A stretch of DNA of 64,000 bases, taken from contig NZ_CAUASN010000001.1 in NCBI RefSeq assembly GCF_958431955.1, positions 124,001-188,000 of the forward strand. The letters are read 5' to 3'. The translations under genes were made by a program, and so were the position numbers. The DNA comes from an uncultured Adlercreutzia sp. Its GTDB lineage: Bacteria > Actinomycetota > Coriobacteriia > Coriobacteriales > Eggerthellaceae. The number at the start of each line of letters is the position of its first letter. Position 1 is the first letter of the stretch. Below, in pieces: positions 24,233 to 32,096 of this stretch. Below the pieces are notes generated by a model. The model was not told where the DNA came from and did not search any database. It was given only the letters and a program-made list of their open reading frames with translations.

Positions 24233-25183
24233 ATGACTGAGTTGTGCGCTCAGCCGCGTCGCAAGAAGAAAGATCTCGATGCAGCTGCCGACGTCGATAT
24301 CGATTTGACGGGTACGACGTTCTACGAAGGCATTAACGCTTCCAAGCTTGAGGCGGAGGAGTTCGAGAGCTTCTGGGGTGCCCTCGCGGCAAAGAACAGG
24401 CGCCACTTCGCTATTCCCTGTGAGACCGAAGTCGTGCACGATAACGTGCAGTCCTCCCTCCTTTCGGTTGGCGGCTTCGATGCCTCGTCGCAGCTGCCCG
24501 GCTTCGGTCTCCTCTCTCTGGATGTTCCTGCTGATCAGACTCGTGAGTCTCTTGCGAAGTTGATGAGCGGGCGCTTGAATCGGCAGGAGATTTTCCGCCG
24601 GACCCTCGAGTTTTGCCGCGATCGTCGCGAGTTCTCCGAGGTGGAGCGTGCCATTGAGGCATTCCCCGAGTTTCCGCTGGCAAGTCAAAGTCCCTACCAG
24701 TTCATCAAAACGCTCGTCGAAGCCGGTGGTTTACGGCGCATCAGCTTGGATGCCGAAGGGCGTGAAATTGGGCTTGCCGAAGTGGAGGATCTGACTGAGG
24801 ACGAGGTAGACGACCTGGTGTCCTGCTTCGTGCTCGAGACCACAGAGGCGGGGCGCGCTATCGCCGAGGAGCATGCGCCCGAACGCCGATTGCGCAACCT
24901 GTTGGAGAAATTTCCCGATCGCGGGTCTATCTATCGAGACCTGCTCAGCCAAGTGAAGGCGCGTCCCTGCAATTACGCGGAAATAGAGAAGCTCTTCGCT
25001 GGCCGCGATTTCTCGGGCATTGCCACGATCGGTACGGAAAAGCACGTGGCGCTCAAGCCGAGCGTATTCGTGAACAACATGGAGAAAGCCGGCGGTCTTG
25101 TGTGGAGCGAAGGCCGTTGGAACATCACACGGGAAGGGGAGGCCCTGCTTGGCACATTAATCGAGAAGGGAAGTCTGGTCTAG
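24233..25183 (+). CDS. Tandem winged-helix-like protein heading molybdenum-enzyme operon 1, unknown family
   Basis: 316 residues, soluble, no signal. The last ~210 residues contain two similar units: a helical stretch ending in a turn (EIFRRTLEFCRDRREFSEVE, then FIKTLVEAGGLRRI, then LETTEAGRAI) and a second one (IYRDLLSQVKARPCNYAEIE, FVNNMEKAGGLVW, ITREGEALLG). Each ends with a Thr-x-x-Gly like the wing of winged-helix DNA-binding domains. A paralogue at 42319 occupies the same place in operon 2. AAGGGAGGAG precedes the ATG. It could be a regulator, or a maturation or adaptor factor for the enzyme encoded 48 bases downstream. I do not recognise a named family. Confidence 0.7.
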   Translation: MTELCAQPRRKKKDLDAAADVDIDLTGTTFYEGINASKLEAEEFESFWGALAAKNRRHFAIPCETEVVHDNVQSSLLSVGGFDASSQLPGFGLLSLDVPADQTRESLAKLMSGRLNRQEIFRRTLEFCRDRREFSEVERAIEAFPEFPLASQSPYQFIKTLVEAGGLRRISLDAEGREIGLAEVEDLTEDEVDDLVSCFVLETTEAGRAIAEEHAPERRLRNLLEKFPDRGSIYRDLLSQVKARPCNYAEIEKLFAGRDFSGIATIGTEKHVALKPSVFVNNMEKAGGLVWSEGRWNITREGEALLGTLIEKGSLV

Positions 25184-25231
25184 GGGCAGGTCTTAGACCG
25201 CGAAAGAGAAGAAACCAGGAAAGGGGAGAGA

Positions 25232-28117
25232 ATGTCGAACAAGGCAACTCTGTCGAGACGAGGATTCGTCAAAGCGTCTGCCATGACGGCGGCAGTGGCC
25301 GCTTTGGGTGGCGTGACATGCGGTTCGCTGGTTGAGGCCGACGAGGCCTATGCCGCAAGCGGCACCGAGCGCAAAATGGTGCGCACGATTTGCCACGGTT
25401 GCACGAAGTCGTGCATTGCCATTGCCTATATGGAAGACGGCGTGGTCGTGAAGCTGGAAGGCGACCCGGAGGCTCCGGTCAACAAGGGATCTATGTGTCT
25501 GAAGGGCCAGTCGCAGCTGCATACCTGCTACAGCCCTCGCCATGTGCTGCATCCTATGAAGCGTGTCGGCGAGAAGGGCACGTCAAACGAATGGGAAGTC
25601 ATCAGCTGGGACGAGGCTATCGACCTGGCTGCGCAGCACATCGCGGCTACTCAGGAAAAGTACGGTCCCTATGCGCTATGGGCTGCTGCCGGTGGCGGCG
25701 GCAACTACGTGTCGGCGGTGTCGGCCGCATGGCCCTATGTGTTCGGCGGAACCACCCAGGTCTCGCCCGGCGCCATCCAGTGCGCCATGCCGCGCTGCTG
25801 CATTGCGAACATGATGTTCAACGTGGACTCCATCTCCATCGCCGACTGCGAGGTGCCCGAGCCCTTCAACGATCATGATCCCCAGATGGAGCTGTTCGTT
25901 ATGTGGGGCACGCAGCCTACGACCTCCCAGACCGCCCAGGCGGGCCACGGCATGGCCGACGCTCGCGTTGACCGCGGCCTGAAGACCATCGTCATCGACC
26001 CGGTGTTCACGGCCGACGCCACGAAGGCCACCATTTGGCTGCCCGTGCGCCCCGGCTCTGACACCGCGCTCATTTTGTCGTGGATTCGCTACATCATTGA
26101 GAACAACCTGTACGACGAGGAATTCTGCAAGTACTGGACGAACTTGCCGTTCCTCATCAACCCCGAGACGAAGCTGCCCTATGAGGCCAACGACATTTGG
26201 CCCGATTACGTGAACCCGGCCCTTGATCCCAACGATGTGTTCGAGACTCCGGCGTACGTGTGCTTCGACAAGAAGACCAACTCCATTCAGCCCTTCCCCT
26301 ACACCGCCCCCGAAGATTGCCCGGTGGATCCGGAGCTGTTCGCCACGGTGGACGTGAACGGCGTCGAGGCGAAGACCGGCTTCCAGATTTGGAAGGAAGG
26401 CGCCGACGAGTGGACGCTGGAGAAAGCCGGCGAGGTGTGCTGGCTCGATCCCGTTAAGATCGAGGAGGCTGTGCGCCTGTACGCCACGACCGAGAAGGCT
26501 GGCATTTCCCACGGTGTGTGGTCCGACCAGCAGGAATGCTCAGCCGCGGCTCCGGTGGGCACCATGGCCATGGAGTGCATGACCGGCCATATCTACAAGC
26601 CGGGCACTACGGTGACCAAGACGGGGCCGAACAGCCGCACCACAACGCGTGCAACCGGCCCCTACAATTTCAAGCCTGTTGAGTACCAGGATTCGCACAA
26701 CCGCTACGGCCTGGGCTGGACGCTCGGCTGGACGAAGCGCAAGAATGACGAGTGGCTGGAGGAGCAGAAGGACAAGCTGCGCGCCAAGGGTCTCGACGCC
26801 GATGCCATGCAGGCCCATGTGGCCCAGAGCATTATGGATCGTTGCGGTTCTGTGGAGCACAAGGGTGCCAACTGGTGGAACCAGAGCGCCAACTCCTGTG
26901 CCCGCGATGCCATTCTGACCGGCGAGCCCTATCCACTGAAGTGCATGTACTACGTGTCGGGCAACCTGCTCTCTAACATCGGCGAGCCCTATAAGTGGGT
27001 GGAGGCCATGGCCGATCAGGACTTCATTGTGCATCAGTACGCCAATATGACCTCGTTCGACATCGAGTTCACCGACCTGTTCCTGCCCACCAACGAATGG
27101 CTCGAGTATAACCAGGGACGCACCCGCACCGCCCAGCTCAACAAGACCTTTGTGGCCCAGTCCTGCATCCATTTGGGCGAGACGCTGCCGCCTGAGATGC
27201 CGGCAGCCCTCATCGTCGATCGTGTTTGCGAGATCCTCGGCGGCCGCGACAAGGTGTTCGATCCCGACTTCCTCGTTGATGTGGCCGAATGCTATACCGA
27301 CAGCGCGGCCAAGAAGGATGATTGGGCGGTCAACCGCTATCATGCCGAGAACTGGCAGGATCTTATCGACAACTACGACAAGTATCTGCCCCAGGTTGTG
27401 GAGCCGGAAGATTTCTGGCAGTACTACCAGCACCTGGATATCGCCGAGGATGGTCTGCCTGTGGGCTTCGGCACCGAATCGCGCAAGTGCGAGCCGTACG
27501 CCTCGTTCCTCGTGAAGATGGGGCGCACCGGCTGGCCGTTCCTGTATCCGTTCGAAATGGAAGCGGCTCCCCAGGATTACTCGCCGATTACCGTGCACAA
27601 GGAGCAGGCCGAGAATCCCTTCGACGACACTGAGTACCCGCTCGTCATGACCAACGGCCGCGTGCATTACTTCCACCATGGCACCGTGCGCCACGCTCCG
27701 TTCATTCGCGAGCTGTATCCGGCGCCTGAGATTCTCGTGCATCCGGACACGGCAGCTCAGTACGGCATCGAGCATGGCGACTGGGTGAAGGTCACCTCGC
27801 GTCGCGCTTCCATTAACGCGAAGGCGAACTGCTTTGCCGGCATCCATCCCGGCGTGGTGAAGATGGAGCGCTTCTGGAACCCCGAGTGCTTCGATAGCAC
27901 CCAGGATTCGGTTACGGGCGGCTGGCAGGAGTGCGGCGTATCCTGCCTGACCTATGACGGTACCTTGGGCGACGTGTTCGGATCGGCGACTTACCGTGCC
28001 TACCAGGTGAAAATCGAGCCGGGTGAGCGTCCCGATCGTGTCTGGGTCGAGCCCAAGGAGTTTGAGCCGTTCATGCCGACGCTTCTGAACGAGCCTGTCA
28101 CCCCGGAGGTGTATTAA
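25232..28117 (+). CDS. Molybdopterin oxidoreductase catalytic subunit, DmsA-like (operon 1)
   Basis: 961 residues, DMSO-reductase superfamily, exported by Tat (LSRRGFVKASAM signal, cleavage near AYAAS). The FeS ligands are C54, C57, C61 and C89 (ICHGCTKSC, GSMCLKGQS) for one [4Fe-4S] cluster. Molybdopterin-binding segments follow (WDEAIDLAAQHI, FVMWGTQPT, TIVIDPVFTADATKA, LPVRPGSDTALI) and a C-terminal molydop_binding domain (YPLVMTNGR, GIEHGDWVKV). It reduces or dehydroxylates an unidentified substrate outside the membrane. It is followed by genes for B, C and D subunits with 1-base spacing, so it is the catalytic core of a Dms-type complex. Its closeness to any characterised enzyme cannot be judged here. 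Confidence 0.9.
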   Translation: MSNKATLSRRGFVKASAMTAAVAALGGVTCGSLVEADEAYAASGTERKMVRTICHGCTKSCIAIAYMEDGVVVKLEGDPEAPVNKGSMCLKGQSQLHTCYSPRHVLHPMKRVGEKGTSNEWEVISWDEAIDLAAQHIAATQEKYGPYALWAAAGGGGNYVSAVSAAWPYVFGGTTQVSPGAIQCAMPRCCIANMMFNVDSISIADCEVPEPFNDHDPQMELFVMWGTQPTTSQTAQAGHGMADARVDRGLKTIVIDPVFTADATKATIWLPVRPGSDTALILSWIRYIIENNLYDEEFCKYWTNLPFLINPETKLPYEANDIWPDYVNPALDPNDVFETPAYVCFDKKTNSIQPFPYTAPEDCPVDPELFATVDVNGVEAKTGFQIWKEGADEWTLEKAGEVCWLDPVKIEEAVRLYATTEKAGISHGVWSDQQECSAAAPVGTMAMECMTGHIYKPGTTVTKTGPNSRTTTRATGPYNFKPVEYQDSHNRYGLGWTLGWTKRKNDEWLEEQKDKLRAKGLDADAMQAHVAQSIMDRCGSVEHKGANWWNQSANSCARDAILTGEPYPLKCMYYVSGNLLSNIGEPYKWVEAMADQDFIVHQYANMTSFDIEFTDLFLPTNEWLEYNQGRTRTAQLNKTFVAQSCIHLGETLPPEMPAALIVDRVCEILGGRDKVFDPDFLVDVAECYTDSAAKKDDWAVNRYHAENWQDLIDNYDKYLPQVVEPEDFWQYYQHLDIAEDGLPVGFGTESRKCEPYASFLVKMGRTGWPFLYPFEMEAAPQDYSPITVHKEQAENPFDDTEYPLVMTNGRVHYFHHGTVRHAPFIRELYPAPEILVHPDTAAQYGIEHGDWVKVTSRRASINAKANCFAGIHPGVVKMERFWNPECFDSTQDSVTGGWQECGVSCLTYDGTLGDVFGSATYRAYQVKIEPGERPDRVWVEPKEFEPFMPTLLNEPVTPEVY

Positions 28118-28118
28118 T

Positions 28119-28706
28119 ATGCGCAACACTCTCGTTATCAATTTGGATCGATGCTCGGGGTGCGATAGCTGCATCACCACCTGCAAGTTCGAGAACGGGC
28201 TGCCCTTGGGAGAATTCTTCAGTCGGGTTATCTCGGTGGGTCCTTTCGGCGAATTTCCCGATGTGGAGCAATACTGGCTCCCCGTTCAGTGCCAGCAGTG
28301 CGAGAATCCGCAATGCGTGGCCGTGTGCCCCACAGGTGCCTCCTACCGTGATCCGGACACCAATGTCGTGCTGGTGGACAAAGGCGCGTGCATCGGCTGC
28401 CAGTACTGCATCATGGCGTGCCCCTATGGCGTGCGCTCGGTGAATGAGGCAACGGGCGTGGCCCAGAAGTGCACGTTGTGCAGCCAGCTGACAGCCACTG
28501 GCGAGGGTGAGCCCCCTTGCGTGCACAACTGCCCCACGGGTGGTCGTCTCTTCGGCGATTTGGACGATCCCACGAGCCGGGTGTCCGAGGAGCTAGCCAA
28601 GTACAGCGACGACTGCATCCACTCGCTGCCCGATCCCCACAACTCCAAGCCGACGACGCGCTATATCTTGTCTCCGGAGATCGCTACCTGGAAGGAGCTG
28701 ATCTAA
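28119..28706 (+). CDS. DmsB-like four-cluster ferredoxin subunit (operon 1)
   Basis: 195 residues with four cysteine groups: CSGCDSCITTC, CQQCENPQCVAVCPTG, CIGCQYCIMACPYGVR and CTLC...CVHNCPTGG. This is the DmsB/PhsB/NrfC pattern that passes electrons from the membrane anchor to the catalytic subunit. It has no signal of its own and would be co-exported with the Tat-tagged A subunit. It starts two bases after the A stop and ends two bases before the C start, so translation is tightly coupled. Confidence 0.92.
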   Translation: MRNTLVINLDRCSGCDSCITTCKFENGLPLGEFFSRVISVGPFGEFPDVEQYWLPVQCQQCENPQCVAVCPTGASYRDPDTNVVLVDKGACIGCQYCIMACPYGVRSVNEATGVAQKCTLCSQLTATGEGEPPCVHNCPTGGRLFGDLDDPTSRVSEELAKYSDDCIHSLPDPHNSKPTTRYILSPEIATWKELI

Positions 28707-28707
28707 C

Positions 28708-29559
28708 ATGTTTGAAGTCCAATGGCCCTTGGTCCTGTTCTCGTTCCTTGCCGGCTTGGGTGGCTTTGCCCTGGCAAGTGCTGCGCTCTCGGGTATTTTG
28801 GGAAAAGGCGGCGACAACCCGCGTTTCGTGACGACCGTTATCGCCATTGCGTGCATGGTGATAGGCGGATGCTGTTCCATGCTGCATTTGGCAGTAGTCG
28901 AGAACGTGATGGCGGCTGTCACCAACATTCTCAGCTTCTCGGGTATCTCCATTGAGCTGGTGCTGCTCGGCACGACCTGCATCGTGGCGCTTATCTACGC
29001 CATTATGCTTAAGCGCGATACGTCGGAGACGGCGCGCAAGGTGGTAGCTGTGCTGTGCATTATCGCCGGCGTGCTGCTCGCCTTCTTCTGCGGCCATGGC
29101 TACGTGATGGATGGGCGCCCGCTGTGGAATACCGAGCTTCTGCCGCTGGCCTACCTCGGAACTGCCTTTGGCGCGGGTGCCCTTTTGTTCGCGACGATTC
29201 AGCGCGCTATGGGAGAGCCCGCTGAGGTTATCTGCGGGCTGCGCGTCTGGATTCTCGTGGGTGCGCTCCTGTCGCTCATTACCGTCGCGGCTTATGTCAT
29301 CTACCTGGGGTCTCAGGGTGCTCTCGAAGGAGAGGCGCCTACATTCGCCATCGTGGCCATTGCCGGCGCCCTGGCGGCTCTTGGCTGCGCCATTGTGCTC
29401 GTGCGCCCCGGCGTAGAGACGAGCGTGGGTATAGCGGTTGTGGCCCTGGTGTGCGCCGTGGCGGCCGGAGTGGGTCTGCGCATGCTCATGTGGGCTGCGT
29501 CGACCGGCTATCTGGACCTGTTCGAAGTGGCCATGACGACGCGGACCTGGATGTTTTAG
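28708..29559 (+). CDS. DmsC-like membrane anchor (operon 1)
   Basis: 283 residues with eight predicted spans and the DmsC opening (FEVQWPLVLFSFLAGLGGFA). An acidic residue follows the third span (GISIELVLLGTT), and HGYVMDGRPLWNTELLPLAYL is the family hallmark. It anchors the A and B subunits and oxidises menaquinol. It begins within two bases of the B stop codon. Confidence 0.88.
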   Translation: MFEVQWPLVLFSFLAGLGGFALASAALSGILGKGGDNPRFVTTVIAIACMVIGGCCSMLHLAVVENVMAAVTNILSFSGISIELVLLGTTCIVALIYAIMLKRDTSETARKVVAVLCIIAGVLLAFFCGHGYVMDGRPLWNTELLPLAYLGTAFGAGALLFATIQRAMGEPAEVICGLRVWILVGALLSLITVAAYVIYLGSQGALEGEAPTFAIVAIAGALAALGCAIVLVRPGVETSVGIAVVALVCAVAAGVGLRMLMWAASTGYLDLFEVAMTTRTWMF

Positions 29560-29591
29560 CAAGGGGCTTTGACAAGGAGAGGAGGGCGGTC

Positions 29592-30350
29592 ATGACGAGC
29601 TATGAGAACGTTGCGGTCGCTGAAGATGCCATCGATGGAACTCAAGATGATGGCCGAAACGAGCGTGAGGTGTTGATCGAGGAGCTCCGGGGGCGTTCCC
29701 GCATCTACCGGCTGCTCTACCGCCTGTACTACTGGCCGTTTTCGCAGGACGAGCTTGATGCCATCGACATCGACGAGCTGGAAGAGCTCTCCCATTGCGA
29801 GGATGCGCCGCTTATGGCGGCTGGCTTCAACGACATGTACCGTCATCTGCGTCGGCGCCACACGGGCACCCGCGAGGAGCTGAACGCCGACTTTACCCGC
29901 AGCTTCATGGGAGGCGCAACGTACAAGGGCCTCGCGTGCCAGCCCTATGCCTCGTTGTTCATCTCCGACAAGGGGCAGATTATGGGCGAGCCGCGCAATC
30001 GGGCCCGCGCCACGTATAAGCGCCATCGGGTGAAGCTCGCCGACGGAGTCGACCTCCCGGAGGACCACCTCTCCTTCGAGTGCGAGTTCATGGCTGTCCT
30101 CGGCGAGCGTGCTGCCGACGCCCTGGAGGCCGGACGTTCGCGCGAGGCGGCGGAGCTTCTCGATGAGCAGCAGGCCTTCCTCTCCCAGCAGATGCTCACC
30201 TGGACGGACCGTTTCTTCAACCTGAGCGCCGAGTTGGTGCGCTCGCGGTTCTATCGCGGGGTGGTGCGGATGACCAAGGGTTTCCTAGACAGCGAGGCTG
30301 CCACCATCAGGCAGCAGGTTGAGGCGGTTGAAGAGCTGCGGGCAGCCTAG
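29592..30350 (+). CDS. TorD-like molybdoenzyme chaperone (operon 1)
   Basis: 252 residues, all helical. Start ATG 29592 has GGAGAGGAGGGC ahead. The TorD/DmsD signature is present: LYRLYYWPFSQDELD, NADFTRSFMGG, PYASLFISDKGQIMGEPR, and the D-H-L motif PEDHLSFECEFMAVLGE. Such chaperones hold the Tat signal and cofactor-free A subunit in the cytoplasm until insertion. It is operon-encoded with its likely client 5 kb upstream. Confidence 0.88.
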   Translation: MTSYENVAVAEDAIDGTQDDGRNEREVLIEELRGRSRIYRLLYRLYYWPFSQDELDAIDIDELEELSHCEDAPLMAAGFNDMYRHLRRRHTGTREELNADFTRSFMGGATYKGLACQPYASLFISDKGQIMGEPRNRARATYKRHRVKLADGVDLPEDHLSFECEFMAVLGERAADALEAGRSREAAELLDEQQAFLSQQMLTWTDRFFNLSAELVRSRFYRGVVRMTKGFLDSEAATIRQQVEAVEELRAA

Positions 30351-30415
30351 AAGATGCGTCCTGCAGGTGCCCTTTCTGAGGAAGGGGCACCTGCTCGTTT
30401 CGAGAGGAGGGATCT

Positions 30416-31060
30416 ATGGAACACGTTCAGGGAGCCGACAGCGGTGCTCCTCGAAGCGGCTTGACGCGCCGCCAGCTTGCCATTGGAGCTGCCGGGGTTG
30501 TCGCCTTGGCGGCGGTAGGCGGGGTAGGCACGGCCTTCGCGGGGGAAGAGAGTCTCTTGCGACCCCCTGGTGGTCAGGACGAGGATCGCTTGCTAGGAGC
30601 TTGCATACGATGCGATCGCTGTCGAAGCGTATGTCCCACCAACGCCATTGATGTGGCGACGGTTGAGGATGGTCTGGTGAACGTGCGCACTCCCAAGATG
30701 AACTTCCATTTGGGATCGTGCACCACGTGCGACGGCGCCTATCTCTGCGCTCGCGTGTGTCCTACTGGCGCACTGGGAGCGTTCAATACCGAGACGGACA
30801 AGATAGGCATGGCCGTCATCGACTTCGACTTGTGCGAGGCCTATGGCATATCTGCTCAGTGCAAATACGAGTGCGTCGAGCTGTGCCCGGCTGGGGCGCT
30901 CTCCCGTACCGAGGACAACCGTCTCGTGCTCGATGAAGAGGCGTGCTGGGGATGCGGAGTATGCGAAGAGGTGTGCCCCACGAACTCCTATCGGGCCTAT
31001 ACCGGCTCGAAGCGCCGGGGGATTAACGTCGAGCCGTGGGAAGGGGAACGCCGTGGCTAA
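30416..31060 (+). CDS. NapG-like periplasmic ferredoxin, Tat-exported (operon 1)
   Basis: 214 residues. A Tat signal (LTRRQLAIGAAGVVALAAVG) is followed by the NapG-like LLRPPGGQDEDRLLGACIRC. Four cysteine clusters follow: CIRCDRCRSVC, CTTCDGAYLCARVC, an irregular CEAYGISAQCKYECVELC and CWGCGVCEEVC. NapG with NapH forms a quinol-oxidising module that feeds periplasmic reductases. Its stop overlaps the NapH-like start by 8 bases. A NapGH pair in a Dms operon that already has a DmsC anchor is unusual. Confidence 0.88.
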   Translation: MEHVQGADSGAPRSGLTRRQLAIGAAGVVALAAVGGVGTAFAGEESLLRPPGGQDEDRLLGACIRCDRCRSVCPTNAIDVATVEDGLVNVRTPKMNFHLGSCTTCDGAYLCARVCPTGALGAFNTETDKIGMAVIDFDLCEAYGISAQCKYECVELCPAGALSRTEDNRLVLDEEACWGCGVCEEVCPTNSYRAYTGSKRRGINVEPWEGERRG

Positions 31061-32006
31061 GAAATACGAAGGGAAAAAGCTCACGCCGAGCTTTCTGCGC
31101 AAGTGTACATTGGGGCTCGTTTTTCTCCTTGTGGTAATAGGACTGCTGTTCAATACGGGCACGGGCACACTTTCGAGTTTCGGCTTCGATACTATTGCCG
31201 CCATTTGCCCTCTTGGAGCGTTGGAGTCCCTTTTCGGCACGTGGGCTTTCGTTCCCCGCTTGATTATTGCCTTGGCAGCGGTGGTGGCCATAGTGCTTTT
31301 GGTGGGCCGGGCGTTTTGCGCTTGGGTCTGTCCGGTGCCTCCTGTCGTGGGTTTTTTCAAGACGAAGAAGCGGCGCGAGGCCGATGATGCCGAGCGCGCA
31401 GCCGCCGGACAGGCGGCCCGCGCTTGCCACGAGCAGGGTGGCTGCCCCTCCCGTTCGAAAGCCGGCATCGACTCGCGCCATATTGTGCTTTGCGGCGCGC
31501 TCGGATCGGCGGCCATCTTTGGCTTTCCCGTATTCTGCCTGGTGTGCCCTATCGGCCTCACCTTCGCCATCATGCTGGGTCTTATCCGCTTGGTGGGATT
31601 CAACGAGCCGAGCTGGAGCCTGGTGCTTTTCGCTGCAATTCTCGTTCTCGAGGTGGTTTTCCTGCGCAAATGGTGCGCCAAGATCTGCCCCGTCGGCGCA
31701 TTGCTCTCGCTCATATCGCGGGCGAATCGCACGCTGCGTCCGCAGATAGATACAGCGAAGTGCCTGCGTAGCCACAAAGGTGATACCTGCGGTGTGTGCG
31801 CTGTGAGCTGTCCTGAGCACATCGACCCTCATAGCGATAAGGGCTTGGTGGCCCTTCACGAGTGCACGCGTTGCGGCGCCTGCGCCGAGGCATGTCCGGA
31901 AGGGGCCATCTCGTTTCCGCTTATGCCGAAAAAGGACGGGGAAGCTGCTCTTAACGAGGACCGTGCGCCAGCATCTGATCTCGATGAAGAGCCCGCAGGT
32001 ACGTGA
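31053..32006 (+). CDS. NapH-like membrane ferredoxin (operon 1)
   Basis: 317 residues from GTG 31053, which overlaps the NapG-like stop and has GGAAGGGGAAC ahead. Four or more spans carry cytoplasmic CxxxCP motifs (CAWVCPVPPVVGF, CAKICPVGALLSL), and a C-terminal ferredoxin unit has CGVCAVSCPEHID and CTRCGACAEACPEGAI. The loop between spans has a short charged segment. It probably collects electrons from menaquinol and hands them to the NapG-like protein. A long upstream frame exists but no better start is seen. Confidence 0.88.
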   Translation: MAKKYEGKKLTPSFLRKCTLGLVFLLVVIGLLFNTGTGTLSSFGFDTIAAICPLGALESLFGTWAFVPRLIIALAAVVAIVLLVGRAFCAWVCPVPPVVGFFKTKKRREADDAERAAAGQAARACHEQGGCPSRSKAGIDSRHIVLCGALGSAAIFGFPVFCLVCPIGLTFAIMLGLIRLVGFNEPSWSLVLFAAILVLEVVFLRKWCAKICPVGALLSLISRANRTLRPQIDTAKCLRSHKGDTCGVCAVSCPEHIDPHSDKGLVALHECTRCGACAEACPEGAISFPLMPKKDGEAALNEDRAPASDLDEEPAGT

Positions 32007-32096
32007 GGGGGGTAAATGATTATACTGATATAGGGACAATGTAGGAAGACGGCCGAGGTCTCAGCGGTCGCCAACGAGTCTAATCAGGTGAGGGCT

